A DNA stretch of 64,000 bases from Gemmatimonas groenlandica (GTDB taxonomy: Bacteria > Gemmatimonadota > Gemmatimonadetes > Gemmatimonadales > Gemmatimonadaceae): the NCBI RefSeq assembly GCF_013004105.1, contig NZ_CP053085.1:248001-312000 (forward strand). Reading direction: 5' to 3'. The position numbers and the translations under genes are program-made. Numbering within the stretch: position 1 is the first letter of the stretch; each line of letters begins with the position of its first letter. Shown in pieces: positions 29,151-39,905 of this stretch. The notes beneath the pieces are model-generated. The model searched no databases. It had not been told where the DNA came from and worked only from the letters and a program-made list of their open reading frames with translations.

Positions 29151-29256
29151 GATCACGCAGAGAAGCAGAGAACGCAGAGCTCGCAGAGAACTGCAACAAG
29201 AAAAAATTTAAGCGTTGTGCTCTGCGACCCCTGCGCTCTCGGCGCCTCCGCGTGAT
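29151..29256. repeat. Dispersed palindromic repeat, family B
   Basis: The left arm starts GATCACGCAGAGAAGCAGAG (29151-29189). The right arm ends GCGCCTCCGCGTGATC (about 29219-29256) and is its imperfect reverse complement, with about 80% matching over 38 bases. An A-rich loop lies between. The arms are made of CGCAGAG-type units. It lies in the 308-bp space between pgsA and a converging small gene. Repeats of this composition occur in many unrelated bacterial genomes (general knowledge). Confidence 0.7.
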
Positions 29257-29293
29257 CTGTTCTCCAGAGTCAGCGAACCACACCCGCGAACGA

Positions 29294-29319
29294 CGAACGC
29301 CTCCCGGAGGAGGCGTTCG
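29294..29319. terminator. Hairpin terminator candidate
   Basis: CGAACGCCTCC (29294-29304) pairs perfectly with 29309-29319 around a CGGA loop and is followed by ATGTATTTCGT. It lies 187 bp past the pgsA stop and 95 bp past the stop of the converging small gene. The T-tail is weak, so it may act on both strands. Confidence 0.5.
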
Positions 29320-29414
29320 ATGTATTTCGTATATCGCGCCAGCTGAGGCTGGTCAGATATGTCAGTGCGATCTAGACGCCAAGGTCCCGTTGGGTCCGGC
29401 GCCGGATGAAGCGA

Positions 29415-29684
29415 TCAGACTGCAGCCGCTTCCTGCGCCTGCTTCCTGGTCGGCTGGGCAAAACGTTCGCCCAACGTGCGCAGTTCGGCAATTTCCGGAG
29501 CCTTGATCTCGGGATAGCGACCCGTGAGATACTCCATCGTGCTGTCGAACCACTCCTTCTGGTCGTCGGGGTGACACCCGATCACACCACACTGCATGAT
29601 CTGCTGGAAGAGCTCGTCACGGGCCTCCTGATACGGAGAGGGCACCATGGCGTCACGACGCGGACGAAGCTTGGGCTTGGCCAT
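29415..29684 (-). CDS. Hypothetical small protein
   Basis: The 89-residue soluble protein begins MAKPKLRPRRDAMVPSPYQE. It has mixed helices, two cysteines in MQCGVIGCHPDDQKEWFDST and a helical tail (EIAELRTLGERFAQPTRKQAQEAAAV). AGAGGA immediately precedes the ATG. No family is recognised. It ends in the repeat-rich intergenic space beyond pgsA and has about 100 bp of gene-free DNA upstream before the hydrolase gene, which is on the same strand. Confidence 0.6.
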   Translation of the reverse strand: MAKPKLRPRRDAMVPSPYQEARDELFQQIMQCGVIGCHPDDQKEWFDSTMEYLTGRYPEIKAPEIAELRTLGERFAQPTRKQAQEAAAV

Positions 29685-29786
29685 TTCCTCTGGGTAGTGC
29701 GTCGAACATCGCTGCCGGGGAACTCCGGATCAGCTGCATAAACCTAACCGATGAGACACCGGCTTCCTAGTGGCGTCTCACCCCTA

Positions 29787-30620
29787 TTACGCGATCCACG
29801 CCAGTAACGCTGAGACAAGCGCGGCCGGCGCATCCTCCGCCACCAGCGTTCCACAGGGGCGTACGGCGATCGGACGCACTGATGCCAAGGGGAGTACGCC
29901 GCGCCAGCGCTCGATGCGGGGCGCGAGATCGTCGTCGGCCTCTCGAGCGCCTGTCCAGAGGAGGACGTCGCCGCGCACGTCACCCAAGCGCTGGCGCTCG
30001 TCGTCGCTGAGGATCACGGCGCTCGCGCGCTGCAGGAGCTGCGCCGCACCGCTGCTGCCCACGAACGGTGCCAGATACCGCGCGACCAGCAGGTCGGGCA
30101 TATGGTCGCGGTCGGCCACGGCGTCGCGCAGGTACGGCTCCAGCAGCGGCCGCGCACCGAACAGGGCGTTAGCAGTCAGCGCCGAGAGGGCAGAGGTGCG
30201 CTGAAGCGATCGGATGGCTGGCCCTGGCAGATCGTCGGGGTCGAGCGGCTCGAGTAGGGCCAACCGGGCGGCCCGTTCAGGACGTTGTGCCGCGACCAGT
30301 AGCGCGACCAGGGCGCCCATGTCCTGGCCCACGAGCGTGACCTGGGCCAATCGCAGCGCGGTGAGCGCCCGTTCCACGTACTCTGCCTGCGCGCCGAGGC
30401 CGTACGACACGTCGAGTGACCGGTCCGACTCGCCGTGCCCCATCAAATCGATGGAGAGGGCCGTATATCCGGCGTCGGCCAATCGCGGCGCCACGGCGCG
30501 CCAGAGAAAGCTGCAGCTGCCGAAGCCGTGCAGCAGCACCACGGCTGGTCCCGCCCGTCCCACCCGCTCCACGTGTAGCGAGCCGGCACCCACGGGAATT
30601 CGGAGATGTTCGGTGTACAT
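29787..30620 (-). CDS. Alpha/beta hydrolase, haloalkane-dehalogenase/epoxide-hydrolase-like, with altered triad
   Basis: The 277-residue protein has the alpha/beta-hydrolase core: VVLLHGFGSCSFLWRAVAP with oxyanion HG, SIDLMGHGESD, and the nucleophile elbow VGQDMGALVA. Asp100 takes the nucleophile position, as in haloalkane dehalogenases and epoxide hydrolases. The C-terminal strand that normally carries the catalytic His (GHFLQEDxP in relatives) reads CGTLVAEDAP, with Thr258 where the His should be. A cap domain lies at about residues 125-205. The activity may be lost or changed; see findings. It has no signal peptide. The start at 30620 gives a good N-terminus. Confidence 0.8.
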   Translation of the reverse strand: MYTEHLRIPVGAGSLHVERVGRAGPAVVLLHGFGSCSFLWRAVAPRLADAGYTALSIDLMGHGESDRSLDVSYGLGAQAEYVERALTALRLAQVTLVGQDMGALVALLVAAQRPERAARLALLEPLDPDDLPGPAIRSLQRTSALSALTANALFGARPLLEPYLRDAVADRDHMPDLLVARYLAPFVGSSGAAQLLQRASAVILSDDERQRLGDVRGDVLLWTGAREADDDLAPRIERWRGVLPLASVRPIAVRPCGTLVAEDAPAALVSALLAWIA

Positions 30621-30746
30621 GGCCTCAGGGCAACGGGAGTCGGAGCGCCCATGCAGGATAGCGCCGATGATGGTGCGACAGATAGCTTACCGCCGCGGCC
30701 GCAGTGGTCCGTAGCCGGAGGACGCGAAGGAAGTTCCGGAGGCGTG

Positions 30747-31049
30747 ATGGCGGAAGATCAGACGTACGATGACGGACGCACCGAGATCCTGAAAGCCATG
30801 CTTCGGGCACTCGCCGATCGCATCCGGGCGCTCGATGCGGACGACGCCATGTTACCGCATGCCGGCGAGCTGATGAAGCTGATCGGTGACGTGCGCAGTG
30901 AGCTCTTTCACTACGAAGTGCGCTGCACGTACGACACCCCTGAAGTTGCTGAACATCGCCGTCTGGTCGACGAAGCCCGTCGTCCCGACGAGAGCGTATG
31001 GGAACCGACCGGCTGGACGCCGGAAGACGACGAGGAGATCGAGTGGTAA
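30747..31049 (+). CDS. Hypothetical acidic small protein
   Basis: The 100-residue protein starts at ATG 30747, with GGAGG just upstream. It is acidic and helical (ILKAMLRALADRIRALDADDAMLPHAGELMKLIGDVRSELF), ending in a Glu/Asp-rich tail. No family is recognised. The DsbA-like gene starts inside its last codons, so the two are translationally coupled and probably functionally related. Confidence 0.65.
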   Translation: MAEDQTYDDGRTEILKAMLRALADRIRALDADDAMLPHAGELMKLIGDVRSELFHYEVRCTYDTPEVAEHRRLVDEARRPDESVWEPTGWTPEDDEEIEW

Positions 31050-31771
31050 AGGCAACGAAGAAGAAGTCCAACAACGCGTTCCTGCCCATCGTGCTGGTGG
31101 TACTCGCCGTCGGCGGCGCCGCCATCTACTACAAAGTGCAGAACAAGCCGAAGCCCATCGAGCTGGCGCCGGGCACCGCGCTGCCGACGGCCGAAGGTCA
31201 GCTGCGTGGCGATCCGAACGCGCCCGTGACGATCATGGAGTTCGCGGACTTCGAATGCCCGGGCTGTGGTCAGTTCGCCGCGCTGCAGGGTCCCGACATC
31301 AAGACGCGCATCGTCGACGCGGGCCTCGCCAACTTTCGCTTCTACGATTTCCCGCTCACGTCGATTCACCAGAACACCATGGCGGCGCACCTCGCCGCGT
31401 CATGCGCGGCCGATCAAGGCAAGTTCTGGGAAATGCATGACGCGCTGTTCGCCGGTCAGATGGACTGGAACTCGCAGGCGACCACGAACCCGCGCAAGGT
31501 GTTCGATTCGTACGCCGGTCAGCTCGGTCTCGACATGACGGCCTACAACAGCTGCTTCGACACGCAGAAGAATCTGCCCAAGATTCAGGCGAACGCCGCT
31601 GCCGGCACGGAGCGAGGCGTGAGCAGCACGCCGACGCTCGTGGTGGGCAATAAGGTGTACGCGGGCGGCCTGACGTTCGATCAGCTCAAGAAGCTGGTGG
31701 ACAGCCTTCGCGCAGTGGCACCGGCAGCGCCGGCGGCAGCGCCCGTCGCGACGGACACGGCGAAGAAGTAA
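31043..31771 (+). CDS. DsbA/DsbG-like thiol-disulfide oxidoreductase (thioredoxin_4)
   Basis: The 242-residue protein (GTG 31043, with GAGGAG ahead) has an N-terminal signal anchor (FLPIVLVVLAVGGAAIYY, residues 13-30) and a periplasmic thioredoxin-fold domain. The redox motif is Cys72-Pro-Gly-Cys75 in FECPGCGQF; the cis-Pro loop is STPTLVVGNKVYAGGL. A helical insertion contains CFDTQKNL. These features match the thioredoxin_4 group, which forms or isomerises disulfide bonds in exported proteins. A Pro/Ala tail ends the protein. It is co-translated with the preceding small gene. Confidence 0.9.
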   Translation: MVKATKKKSNNAFLPIVLVVLAVGGAAIYYKVQNKPKPIELAPGTALPTAEGQLRGDPNAPVTIMEFADFECPGCGQFAALQGPDIKTRIVDAGLANFRFYDFPLTSIHQNTMAAHLAASCAADQGKFWEMHDALFAGQMDWNSQATTNPRKVFDSYAGQLGLDMTAYNSCFDTQKNLPKIQANAAAGTERGVSSTPTLVVGNKVYAGGLTFDQLKKLVDSLRAVAPAAPAAAPVATDTAKK

Positions 31772-31801
31772 CGCGACTCGCCGAACGGCTCGACGAGCGG
31801 G

Positions 31802-32176
31802 TTACGCCCGCCGTCGTGCCGCCGCTTCATCCAGTCGCAGTCTCGGCATAGGCACCGCTTCGGCGGTGCCTTCGTCGTTCACGGTATTCAAGGACGCCGC
31901 CGGCACGAGCGCCTCGCCCAGCGCCACGAGCGCGCGGGTCGCCACCACGGACGCCAGAGGGTCAGGCACACCCATTTCCCGCACGTAAATGTCGAGCGCG
32001 CGCTCATAGCCCACGTCCGTAGAAAGCGTGTCGACGAAGAGCAACGCATTCTCGACGTGCGTACGAATTAACGCTTCTTCCGCACGTGCCTGTACGAGAC
32101 GCAACCGCTGCTCGGTATCGGCCGACAGCTTGCGGGGGAACAGTGTTTCAGGAAACAGTTTGTTCAGAATAGACAT
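31802..32176 (-). CDS. Hypothetical protein
   Basis: The 124-residue protein begins MSILNKLFPETLFPRK at ATG 32176; the frame continues upstream to 32326 without recognisable sequence. It is mostly helical (SADTEQRLRLVQARAEEALIRTHVENALLFVDTLS), with a basic C-terminus. I recognise no family. It converges with the DsbA-like gene 30 bp away. Confidence 0.5.
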   Translation of the reverse strand: MSILNKLFPETLFPRKLSADTEQRLRLVQARAEEALIRTHVENALLFVDTLSTDVGYERALDIYVREMGVPDPLASVVATRALVALGEALVPAASLNTVNDEGTAEAVPMPRLRLDEAAARRRA

Positions 32177-32584
32177 ATGGGTACTGACGAATTTGAGGGA
32201 GCGTGTGTTTCGAACCCTGTGACCGCGATCACTCCCCTGTGCGAATCTCGTGCCTAGTGCCTTTTGGCTGGGGTCGTGGTACGGGCGGCATGCCGGTCGG
32301 GCACGTGGTAGGCGTGCACCCGCCAAGACCCGTGCGGGCCGTGCACCACACGCGCTAGGGCCAACCCCAATGCGTCGCGAAGCCCCCCCCGCGGGTCAAA
32401 GGTCCGCGCCCCGCGCCAGCGCGAGCACGGGCGCGACGGGCGTCCCGTGAGCCGATCTCTGCGGGGGGCCGCTCTTCACCCGACTGGCGCTCCCCAGTCC
32501 GTCCCCCCGCAGCAAGCGGCGAACGGGATCGACCCGGAGCGGCCCGGGCGTTCCCGCACACCAGCGCAGTTCAAGCGCAGTTAC
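32177..32584. other. 408-bp GC-rich gap without a credible gene
   Basis: The two short open frames here (+ strand 32250-32450 and - strand 32355-32561) are Arg/Pro-rich and lack a ribosome-binding site or homologous look, so I do not call them. The region holds several complementary stretches, the strongest at 32459-32512. It lies between the acs stop and the start of a small gene, so it must contain that gene's promoter on the minus strand. Confidence 0.5.
32459..32512. other. Nested hairpin, possible structured RNA
   Basis: An outer 10-bp perfect stem (CTGCGGGGGG 32459-32468 with 32503-32512) encloses an inner 6-bp stem (GACTGG 32482-32487 with CCAGTC 32494-32499, loop CGCTCC). No T-run follows on either strand, so it is unlikely to be a simple terminator. 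It may be part of a small RNA or a chance fold in GC-rich DNA. Confidence 0.35.
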
Positions 32585-34549
<1,965 letters not shown>

Positions 34550-34636
34550 GGAGACCTGGTGTCCGGTACGAACCGGCGCGGTGGGGTGTCCGACGGGGGA
34601 GTGCGCGGATCGCGGGCGTCCTGCTAATGTAGAGCG

Positions 34637-35407
34637 ATGCAGTCACCCCACGAAACAGGTGCGACAGGTGTCGCGTCCGCGAATGCCGCGGGTCCGGCGC
34701 TGACGGCTGAGGCGCTCGTACGCGCCTTTGGTGGCCGGCGCGCCGTGAATGGGGTGTCGCTCACGCTGCAAGAGGGCGCCTGTCTGGCGCTCTTTGGCCC
34801 GAACGGCGCGGGCAAAACCACCCTGCTGCGCCTGCTGGGTGGGCTGCTCAAGCCCACCACCGGGACCACCCGTCTGCATGGCCAGCCGCTCCCCGGTGAG
34901 GCCGAAACACGGCGACTGGTCGGACTGATCTCACATCACGCCATGCTGTACCCGGCGCTCTCCGTGCGCGAGAACGTGCGTTTTGCCGCCGAGTGTCAGG
35001 GTGTGATCGACGCCGACGACGCCACAACGCGTGTGCTGACCCAGCTGCGCGTGCTCGATCGCGCCGACACCGCGGTCCGCTATCTCAGTCGCGGCTTGCA
35101 GCAGCGCGTGTCGATCGCGCGCGCGCTGGTGCATGGGCCGCAACTGGTGCTGCTGGACGAACCGTACACGGGACTCGACGAAACCGGCGCCCAAGCGCTC
35201 ACCGATGCCTTGGGGGCGCTCAAGGCGAATGGCGCCACGTTGGTGCTGGTGACGCACAACCTGAGCGAAGGGCTCGCGCTCGCCACCCACTCGGCCATCA
35301 TGCAGAGCGGTAAGTTCGTGGATGAGCAGCTCGTGTCGTCGTCCGGCATCGACGTGCCGGGCTACCAGGCGAAATATCGCGCCCTCGTACACGAGGGGCT
35401 GGCGTGA
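34637..35407 (+). CDS. ccmA: Haem-exporter ATP-binding protein CcmA
   Basis: The 256-residue ABC ATPase has Walker [10 protein letters not shown], a degenerate signature [16 protein letters not shown] and Walker [14 protein letters not shown], followed by the H-loop VTHN. Position first in ccmABC and overlap with ccmB identify it as CcmA. With CcmB and CcmC it handles haem delivery to CcmE and releases holo-CcmE for cytochrome c maturation in the periplasm. The N-terminal ~25 residues are a non-conserved Ala/Thr extension. The gene starts 87 bp from the divergent acs gene. Confidence 0.9.
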   Translation: MQSPHETGATGVASANAAGPALTAEALVRAFGGRRAVNGVSLTLQEGACLALFGPNGAGKTTLLRLLGGLLKPTTGTTRLHGQPLPGEAETRRLVGLISHHAMLYPALSVRENVRFAAECQGVIDADDATTRVLTQLRVLDRADTAVRYLSRGLQQRVSIARALVHGPQLVLLDEPYTGLDETGAQALTDALGALKANGATLVLVTHNLSEGLALATHSAIMQSGKFVDEQLVSSSGIDVPGYQAKYRALVHEGLA

Positions 35408-36117
35408 GCGGGGGGCACACGGGTGCAACCCACAAGGCACCGTCGTATCTGGCCGACGCCTGGCGAATCGCCCGAAAAGACCTGCTGATCGAGTTCCGGA
35501 CTCGGAGCGCGTTTCTGGCGGCGACAGTGTTCGCCGTGCTGGCGGTCGTGATTTTCCGTTTCACATGGGACCCCACGGCGATTCCGGCCATGGATCTCGC
35601 GCCGGGTGTGCTGTGGGTGATCTTCACCTTTTCTGGACTGCTGGGGCTCAACCGCTCGTTCGGGCTGGAACTCGCCGAACGGGCTTACGACGGCCTGCTC
35701 GCGTCGCAGGTGTCGCGCGAGGCCATCTTTACCGGGAAGGTGATCGCGAACTTCGTCTTCGTGATGTGCGTTCAAGCGTTGGCGCTTCCCGCCGTGGCGC
35801 TCTTCTTCGATCTTTCGGTCGGTCCGTCGTGGGGGATCATCGTGGGCATCGTGCTGCTCGCGTCCCTCGGGTTGTCGGCGGTCGGTACGTTGTTCGCGGC
35901 GATCGCCTCGAACACGCGACTGGCTGAGTTGTTGTTGCCGATGATGACGCTGCCGTTCTTTGTGCCGCTGGTGATTCCGGCAGCGCAGGCCACCGCGGTG
36001 GTGTTGCGGGGGCAGCCGATCGCCGAGGGTATGGCGTGGCTCAAGGTGTTGCTCGCGTTCGATCTCGTGTTTGTCTCAGCCTGTATCGTGGTGTTTCCGT
36101 TCACCATCGAGGAGTAG
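35404..36117 (+). CDS. ccmB: Haem-exporter membrane protein CcmB
   Basis: The 237-residue protein uses a GTG start overlapping the ccmA stop (GTGA). It has six hydrophobic helices and the CcmB landmark DLLIEFRTRSAFLAATVFAVLAVVIFRFT, then FTFSGLLGLNRSFGLELAERAYDGLLASQVSREAIFTGK. It forms the integral-membrane half of the CcmAB ABC complex. Order and overlap with ccmA and ccmC support the call. Confidence 0.93.
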   Translation: MSGGHTGATHKAPSYLADAWRIARKDLLIEFRTRSAFLAATVFAVLAVVIFRFTWDPTAIPAMDLAPGVLWVIFTFSGLLGLNRSFGLELAERAYDGLLASQVSREAIFTGKVIANFVFVMCVQALALPAVALFFDLSVGPSWGIIVGIVLLASLGLSAVGTLFAAIASNTRLAELLLPMMTLPFFVPLVIPAAQATAVVLRGQPIAEGMAWLKVLLAFDLVFVSACIVVFPFTIEE

Positions 36118-36119
36118 GT

Positions 36120-36836
36120 ATGTCGTCGGTGTCGTCTGCTGCCCCGCGTCCGGCCACGTTGCCGGAGCCGAAGGGATTCGATGCGTTTCTCGCGATCGCG
36201 ATCGTCGCGGTGATCGCGGCGTGTGCGCGCGCGCTCTTCTTCACGCCCATCGATGCGATGCTCGGCGCGGCACAGAAGATCTTCTATGTGCATGTGCCGG
36301 CGGCGATCATCGGTCTGTACTTCGCCTGCGGCCTGCTGTTCATCAGCAGCATCATGTATTTGTGGATCAAAGACGAGCGCCTCGATCGCTTAGCCGAGTC
36401 ATCGGCTGAAGTGGGTCTCGTGTTTATGGGCATCGTACTGGTGACAGGCCCGGTCTGGGCGCGCACGAGCTGGGGCACCTGGTGGGTGTGGGAAGCGCGC
36501 ATCACAAGCACGCTGTTCCTGTGGTTGCTGGTCGTGGGCTATCTCGTGCTGCGCAGCGGCGTGGAGTCGATCGAGGTGCGCGCGCGGTTGTCGGCGGTGA
36601 TGGGCACGTTGGCCGCGTTGCTGGTGCCGTTTATTCACCTCACCGTGAAGCTGTTCCGCGGCATGCACCCGGAGCCCGTCGTGCTGGCGCCGGAGAAGCC
36701 CAAGATGCCGCCCGAGATGCTCATGTCGTTCGGCCTGTCGATGGCCGCGTTCCTGCTGCTGTTCTTCGCGCTGCTTCGACTTCGCTTTCGGTGGGCGACG
36801 CTGCGTGACGCACGCGCGGCCATGGAGGCGGCGTGA
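36120..36836 (+). CDS. ccmC: Haem-handling protein CcmC
   Basis: The 238-residue protein has six transmembrane helices. It carries the tryptophan-rich haem-handling motif in TSWGTWWVWEARITSTLFLW (usual family form WGxxWVWD; here Glu replaces the final Asp). Conserved histidines lie in IFYVHVPAA and VPFIHLTVKLFRGMHPEP. CcmC presents haem to CcmE. ATG 36120 overlaps no gene but follows the ccmB stop by two bases. ccmE itself is not in the window. Confidence 0.93.
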   Translation: MSSVSSAAPRPATLPEPKGFDAFLAIAIVAVIAACARALFFTPIDAMLGAAQKIFYVHVPAAIIGLYFACGLLFISSIMYLWIKDERLDRLAESSAEVGLVFMGIVLVTGPVWARTSWGTWWVWEARITSTLFLWLLVVGYLVLRSGVESIEVRARLSAVMGTLAALLVPFIHLTVKLFRGMHPEPVVLAPEKPKMPPEMLMSFGLSMAAFLLLFFALLRLRFRWATLRDARAAMEAA

Positions 36837-37051
36837 TCGTGCATGGCAGCGCGCTGCTGTCCTCGGCGCCGATGTTGACCGTTGCCACCGTACAGGACAC
36901 GGCCGGAAAGGTGGCCTATGTGCCCAAGGTGGGCGGGCCGCCTGATAGCAGTGGGTACATGTGGGCGGGCTACGCCATTGTTGCGGTGACCTACGGCGGA
37001 TACATCGTGCTGTTGCTTCGCCGCATGGCGCGGGCGAAGCGCGGACGTTGA
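36833..37051 (+). CDS. CcmD-like small membrane protein
   Basis: The 72-residue protein (GTG overlapping the ccmC stop) has one C-terminal transmembrane helix, YMWAGYAIVAVTYGGYIVLLLRRMARAKR. That matches the CcmD topology and its cytoplasmic Arg/Lys tail. CcmD links CcmC to CcmE. Its N-terminal 40 residues are longer than in most CcmD proteins. The call rests mainly on position after ccmC and on the W/Y-rich helix. Confidence 0.72.
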   Translation: MIVHGSALLSSAPMLTVATVQDTAGKVAYVPKVGGPPDSSGYMWAGYAIVAVTYGGYIVLLLRRMARAKRGR

Positions 37052-37069
37052 TCAACAGGTGATCGGCCG

Positions 37070-37861
37070 ATGATCATGGTGGCACGCGCACCCGAGCCGC
37101 GGCCGCTCGAGGGCGTGCGCATCGCGGTCACGCGTGCCGGTGAGCGTGGGTCGCCGTTGGCCCAGGCGCTGCGGGCCAAGGGGGCCACGGTGTACGAGGT
37201 GCCGCTCACCCGCATCGAGACACTGGACCTCACACCGTTGCACGATGCCGTGCGGCGATTGGTCGAATTCGACTGGGTGTTGCTCACCAGCGTGAACGCC
37301 GTCGAGCATCTGGCCCGCGTGGTGACCGACCGAGGCGCCGAAGCGGCCATGGCCACGCGGCGCCTGGCCGTGGTCGGTACCGCGACTGCCGCCGCCGCCG
37401 AACAGTGTGGCTGGCGTACGCCCACGGTTCAGCCCGAGAACGCGCAGGCGGTCGGGATGCTCGATGCCATGGCATCGCGATCGGACATCGAGGGCGCCCG
37501 CATGCTGTACCCGTGCGCCGCGGCCGCTCGCGACGTGCTGCCCGACGGCCTGCGGGCGTTAGGGGCGCTGGTCGAGGGCGTGCCGGCCTATCGCACGGCC
37601 CCCGATGCCGACGGTCAGGCCCGCGTCCGCGAGTTGGTCAAGTCCGGAGAGATCGACCTGGTCACGGTGGCAGCGCCGAGTGCCGTAGACGCGTTGCTCG
37701 ATGCCCTCCCGGCCGAGCATGCCGGTCGACTGCCGGTGGCGTGTATCGGCCCCGTCACCGCGCGCGCCGCGAAAGTGGCCGGCTTCCCCGTGAAGGTGGA
37801 ATCGGGGGCCGCCACGATGGAGGGGTGGGTGATCAGTATCGTGAAGGCCTGCGGCAAGTAA
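37070..37861 (+). CDS. hemD: Uroporphyrinogen-III synthase
   Basis: The 263-residue protein has the low-conservation HemD fold with recognisable segments: GVRIAVTRAGERGSPLAQALRAKGATVYEVPLTRIE at the N-terminus, FDWVLLTSVNAVEHL, LAVVGTATAAAAEQCG, EGARMLYPCAAAARDVLPDGLRALGA, AYRTAPDADG, IDLVTVAAPSAVDALLDAL and ACIGPVTARAAKVAG. It closes hydroxymethylbilane to uroporphyrinogen III. It stands directly before hemC and hemB, 18 bp after the CcmD-like gene, so haem synthesis and export genes may share a transcript. The start at 37070 is followed by a second ATG two codons later. Confidence 0.9.
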   Translation: MIMVARAPEPRPLEGVRIAVTRAGERGSPLAQALRAKGATVYEVPLTRIETLDLTPLHDAVRRLVEFDWVLLTSVNAVEHLARVVTDRGAEAAMATRRLAVVGTATAAAAEQCGWRTPTVQPENAQAVGMLDAMASRSDIEGARMLYPCAAAARDVLPDGLRALGALVEGVPAYRTAPDADGQARVRELVKSGEIDLVTVAAPSAVDALLDALPAEHAGRLPVACIGPVTARAAKVAGFPVKVESGAATMEGWVISIVKACGK

Positions 37862-37913
37862 TCCGGAATGGCGGGGGCTAACTGAACCTGCGGCTCCCCC
37901 AATAAGTTGTAGC

Positions 37914-38906
37914 ATGACTGATCTTGTCGTCCGCATCGGAACCCGTTCCTCTGAGTTGGCGCTGCGTCAGGCGCGCCAAGTTGCTGCTGCGCTCGCCGAG
38001 CGCGGCGTCGCGAGTGAACTGGTGGAGTACACCACCATCGGCGATCGCATTCTCGATCGCCCGCTCAACGCAATCGGTGAGAAGGGGCTGTTTACGGCCG
38101 AACTCGAAGCCGATCTCATCACCGGTCGCACCGATTGTGCGGTGCACTCGCTGAAGGATCTGCCCACGGCCGATCCCGAAGGGCTCACCATCGTGGCGCT
38201 GCTCGAGCGCGAGGATCCGCGTGATGCGCTGGTCGTCGGTCCGAACACGACCGCGCGTACCCTTCTGGAGCTGCCGAAGGGCGCGAAGGTCGGTACGTCA
38301 TCACTGCGTCGTCGCGCCCAATTGCGCGCGCTGCGTCCCGACTTCGATGTGCGAGAACTGCGCGGCAACGTGGGTACGCGGTTGCGGAAGATCGACGCTG
38401 GTGAAGTCGACGCCGCGCTGCTCGCTGCCGCCGGCTTGCGCCGTCTCGGACTCGGCGATCGCATTGTCGCGTTCATGGATCCGCCCGACTGGATCTCGGC
38501 GCCGGGGCAGGGGGCCATCGCCGTGCAGGCGCGCGCGAACGACGAGCGCATGACGGCGATTCTGGCCACGCTCGATCACGCGCACACGCGCGCCGCGGTG
38601 ACGGCGGAACGTGCACTGCTGGCCGCGCTCGAAGGCGGTTGTCAGGTGCCGATCGGCGCGTGCACCACGTACGAAGCGAAATACGGCCCGATGCTGCACG
38701 GCATCATTGCGTCGATCGACGGTGTGTCGGTCGTGCGCGGCGGATTGCCGATCAACGCCGATGATCCGGCGTCGAGCGGACGTGAACTCGCCCGGCAGCT
38801 GCACGCGGCCGGTGGTGCCGGCATTCTGGAAGAGTTGCGCGAAGAGCTGGCCGAAGCGGCGGCAGCGAAGGCGGCCGAGAAGGCGGCCGCGCAGGGAGCC
38901 AGCTGA
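37914..38906 (+). CDS. hemC: Hydroxymethylbilane synthase (porphobilinogen deaminase)
   Basis: The 330-residue protein has [48 protein letters not shown] with the Asp/Lys active site, [25 protein letters not shown] and the dipyrromethane-cofactor Cys243 in [11 protein letters not shown]. It polymerises four porphobilinogens to hydroxymethylbilane. The C-terminus ends in an unusual Ala/Lys/Glu tail (about 20 residues, [18 protein letters not shown]). The hemB start overlaps its stop. Confidence 0.97.
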   Translation: MTDLVVRIGTRSSELALRQARQVAAALAERGVASELVEYTTIGDRILDRPLNAIGEKGLFTAELEADLITGRTDCAVHSLKDLPTADPEGLTIVALLEREDPRDALVVGPNTTARTLLELPKGAKVGTSSLRRRAQLRALRPDFDVRELRGNVGTRLRKIDAGEVDAALLAAAGLRRLGLGDRIVAFMDPPDWISAPGQGAIAVQARANDERMTAILATLDHAHTRAAVTAERALLAALEGGCQVPIGACTTYEAKYGPMLHGIIASIDGVSVVRGGLPINADDPASSGRELARQLHAAGGAGILEELREELAEAAAAKAAEKAAAQGAS

Positions 38907-39877
38907 TGCCGATGCGCATGCGTCGCTTGCGGCGCACCGAGGCACTTCGCCGCATGGTGCGCGAAACGCGGCTCGACCCGGCGCAGTTCATTTGGCCGTT
39001 GTTCGTGCGCTCGGGCACGGGCGTGCGCGCACCGATCGGGTCGATGCCGGGTGTGTCGCAGACGTCGGTGGATGAGATGCTGCGTGACGCCGAGAAAGCG
39101 GTGGCGGCGCAGATCGGCGGCATTCTGCTGTTCGGTATCCCGGACACGAAGGATGCCACCGGCTCGTCGGCGTGGGATCCGCAGGGCCCGGTGCCCGCCG
39201 CGGTGCGTGCGGTAAAGCGAGAGTTCCCGCATCTCGTCGTCGTGACCGACGTGTGTATGTGCGAGTACACCGATCACGGACACTGCGGCTTGCTCACGCC
39301 CTCTGGTGAGGTGGACAACGACGCCACGCTCGAACTGCTCTCGCGCGAAGCGTTGGCGCACGCCGAAGCTGGTGCCGATATCGTGGCGCCCAGCGACATG
39401 ATGGACCTGCGCATCGGGCACATGCGTCGCGCCCTCGACATGGCCGGCTTCACACAGACGCCGATCATGAGCTACGCCGCCAAGTACGCGTCGGCGTTCT
39501 ACGGCCCGTTCCGTGAAGCCGCGGAATCGACACCGGCGTTCGGCGATCGCCGCAGCTATCAGATGGACCCGGCCAACGGCCGAGAGGCACTGCGTGAGGT
39601 GAAGCTCGACGTGGAGGAGGGGGCCGATATCCTGATGGTGAAGCCAGCGGGCGCGTACCTCGACATCATTTCCGCCGTGAAGCGCGAGACGCAGATGCCG
39701 CTCGCGGCCTATCAGGTGAGTGGCGAGTACTCGATGATCAAGGCGGCGGCCGAACGCGGCTGGATCGACGGCGATCGCGCCATGATGGAATCCCTGGTGG
39801 CCATCGCCCGCGCCGGCGCCGACATGACGATTACCTACTTCGCACTCGAAGCGGCCGCTGCTCTGCGCAACCGCTGA
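38906..39877 (+). CDS. hemB: Delta-aminolevulinic acid dehydratase (porphobilinogen synthase)
   Basis: The 323-residue enzyme condenses two ALA molecules to porphobilinogen. Catalytic lysines are Lys193 ([14 protein letters not shown]) and Lys246 ([10 protein letters not shown]). The metal site has Cys117, Cys119 and Cys127 in [13 protein letters not shown], the zinc-dependent form. The start ATG 38906 overlaps the hemC stop by one base. Together with hemD and hemC it covers three consecutive pathway steps; hemA, hemL and hemE are outside the window. Confidence 0.97.
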   Translation: MPMRMRRLRRTEALRRMVRETRLDPAQFIWPLFVRSGTGVRAPIGSMPGVSQTSVDEMLRDAEKAVAAQIGGILLFGIPDTKDATGSSAWDPQGPVPAAVRAVKREFPHLVVVTDVCMCEYTDHGHCGLLTPSGEVDNDATLELLSREALAHAEAGADIVAPSDMMDLRIGHMRRALDMAGFTQTPIMSYAAKYASAFYGPFREAAESTPAFGDRRSYQMDPANGREALREVKLDVEEGADILMVKPAGAYLDIISAVKRETQMPLAAYQVSGEYSMIKAAAERGWIDGDRAMMESLVAIARAGADMTITYFALEAAAALRNR

Positions 39878-39905
39878 TTTGTCTTCTTTCAACACCCCTT
39901 CGTCG

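Noticed and set aside
32250-32561. Short frames in the acs downstream gap (plus 32250-32450, minus 32355-32561)
   Set aside because: No ribosome-binding site, Pro/Arg-rich composition, no hydrophobic core pattern.
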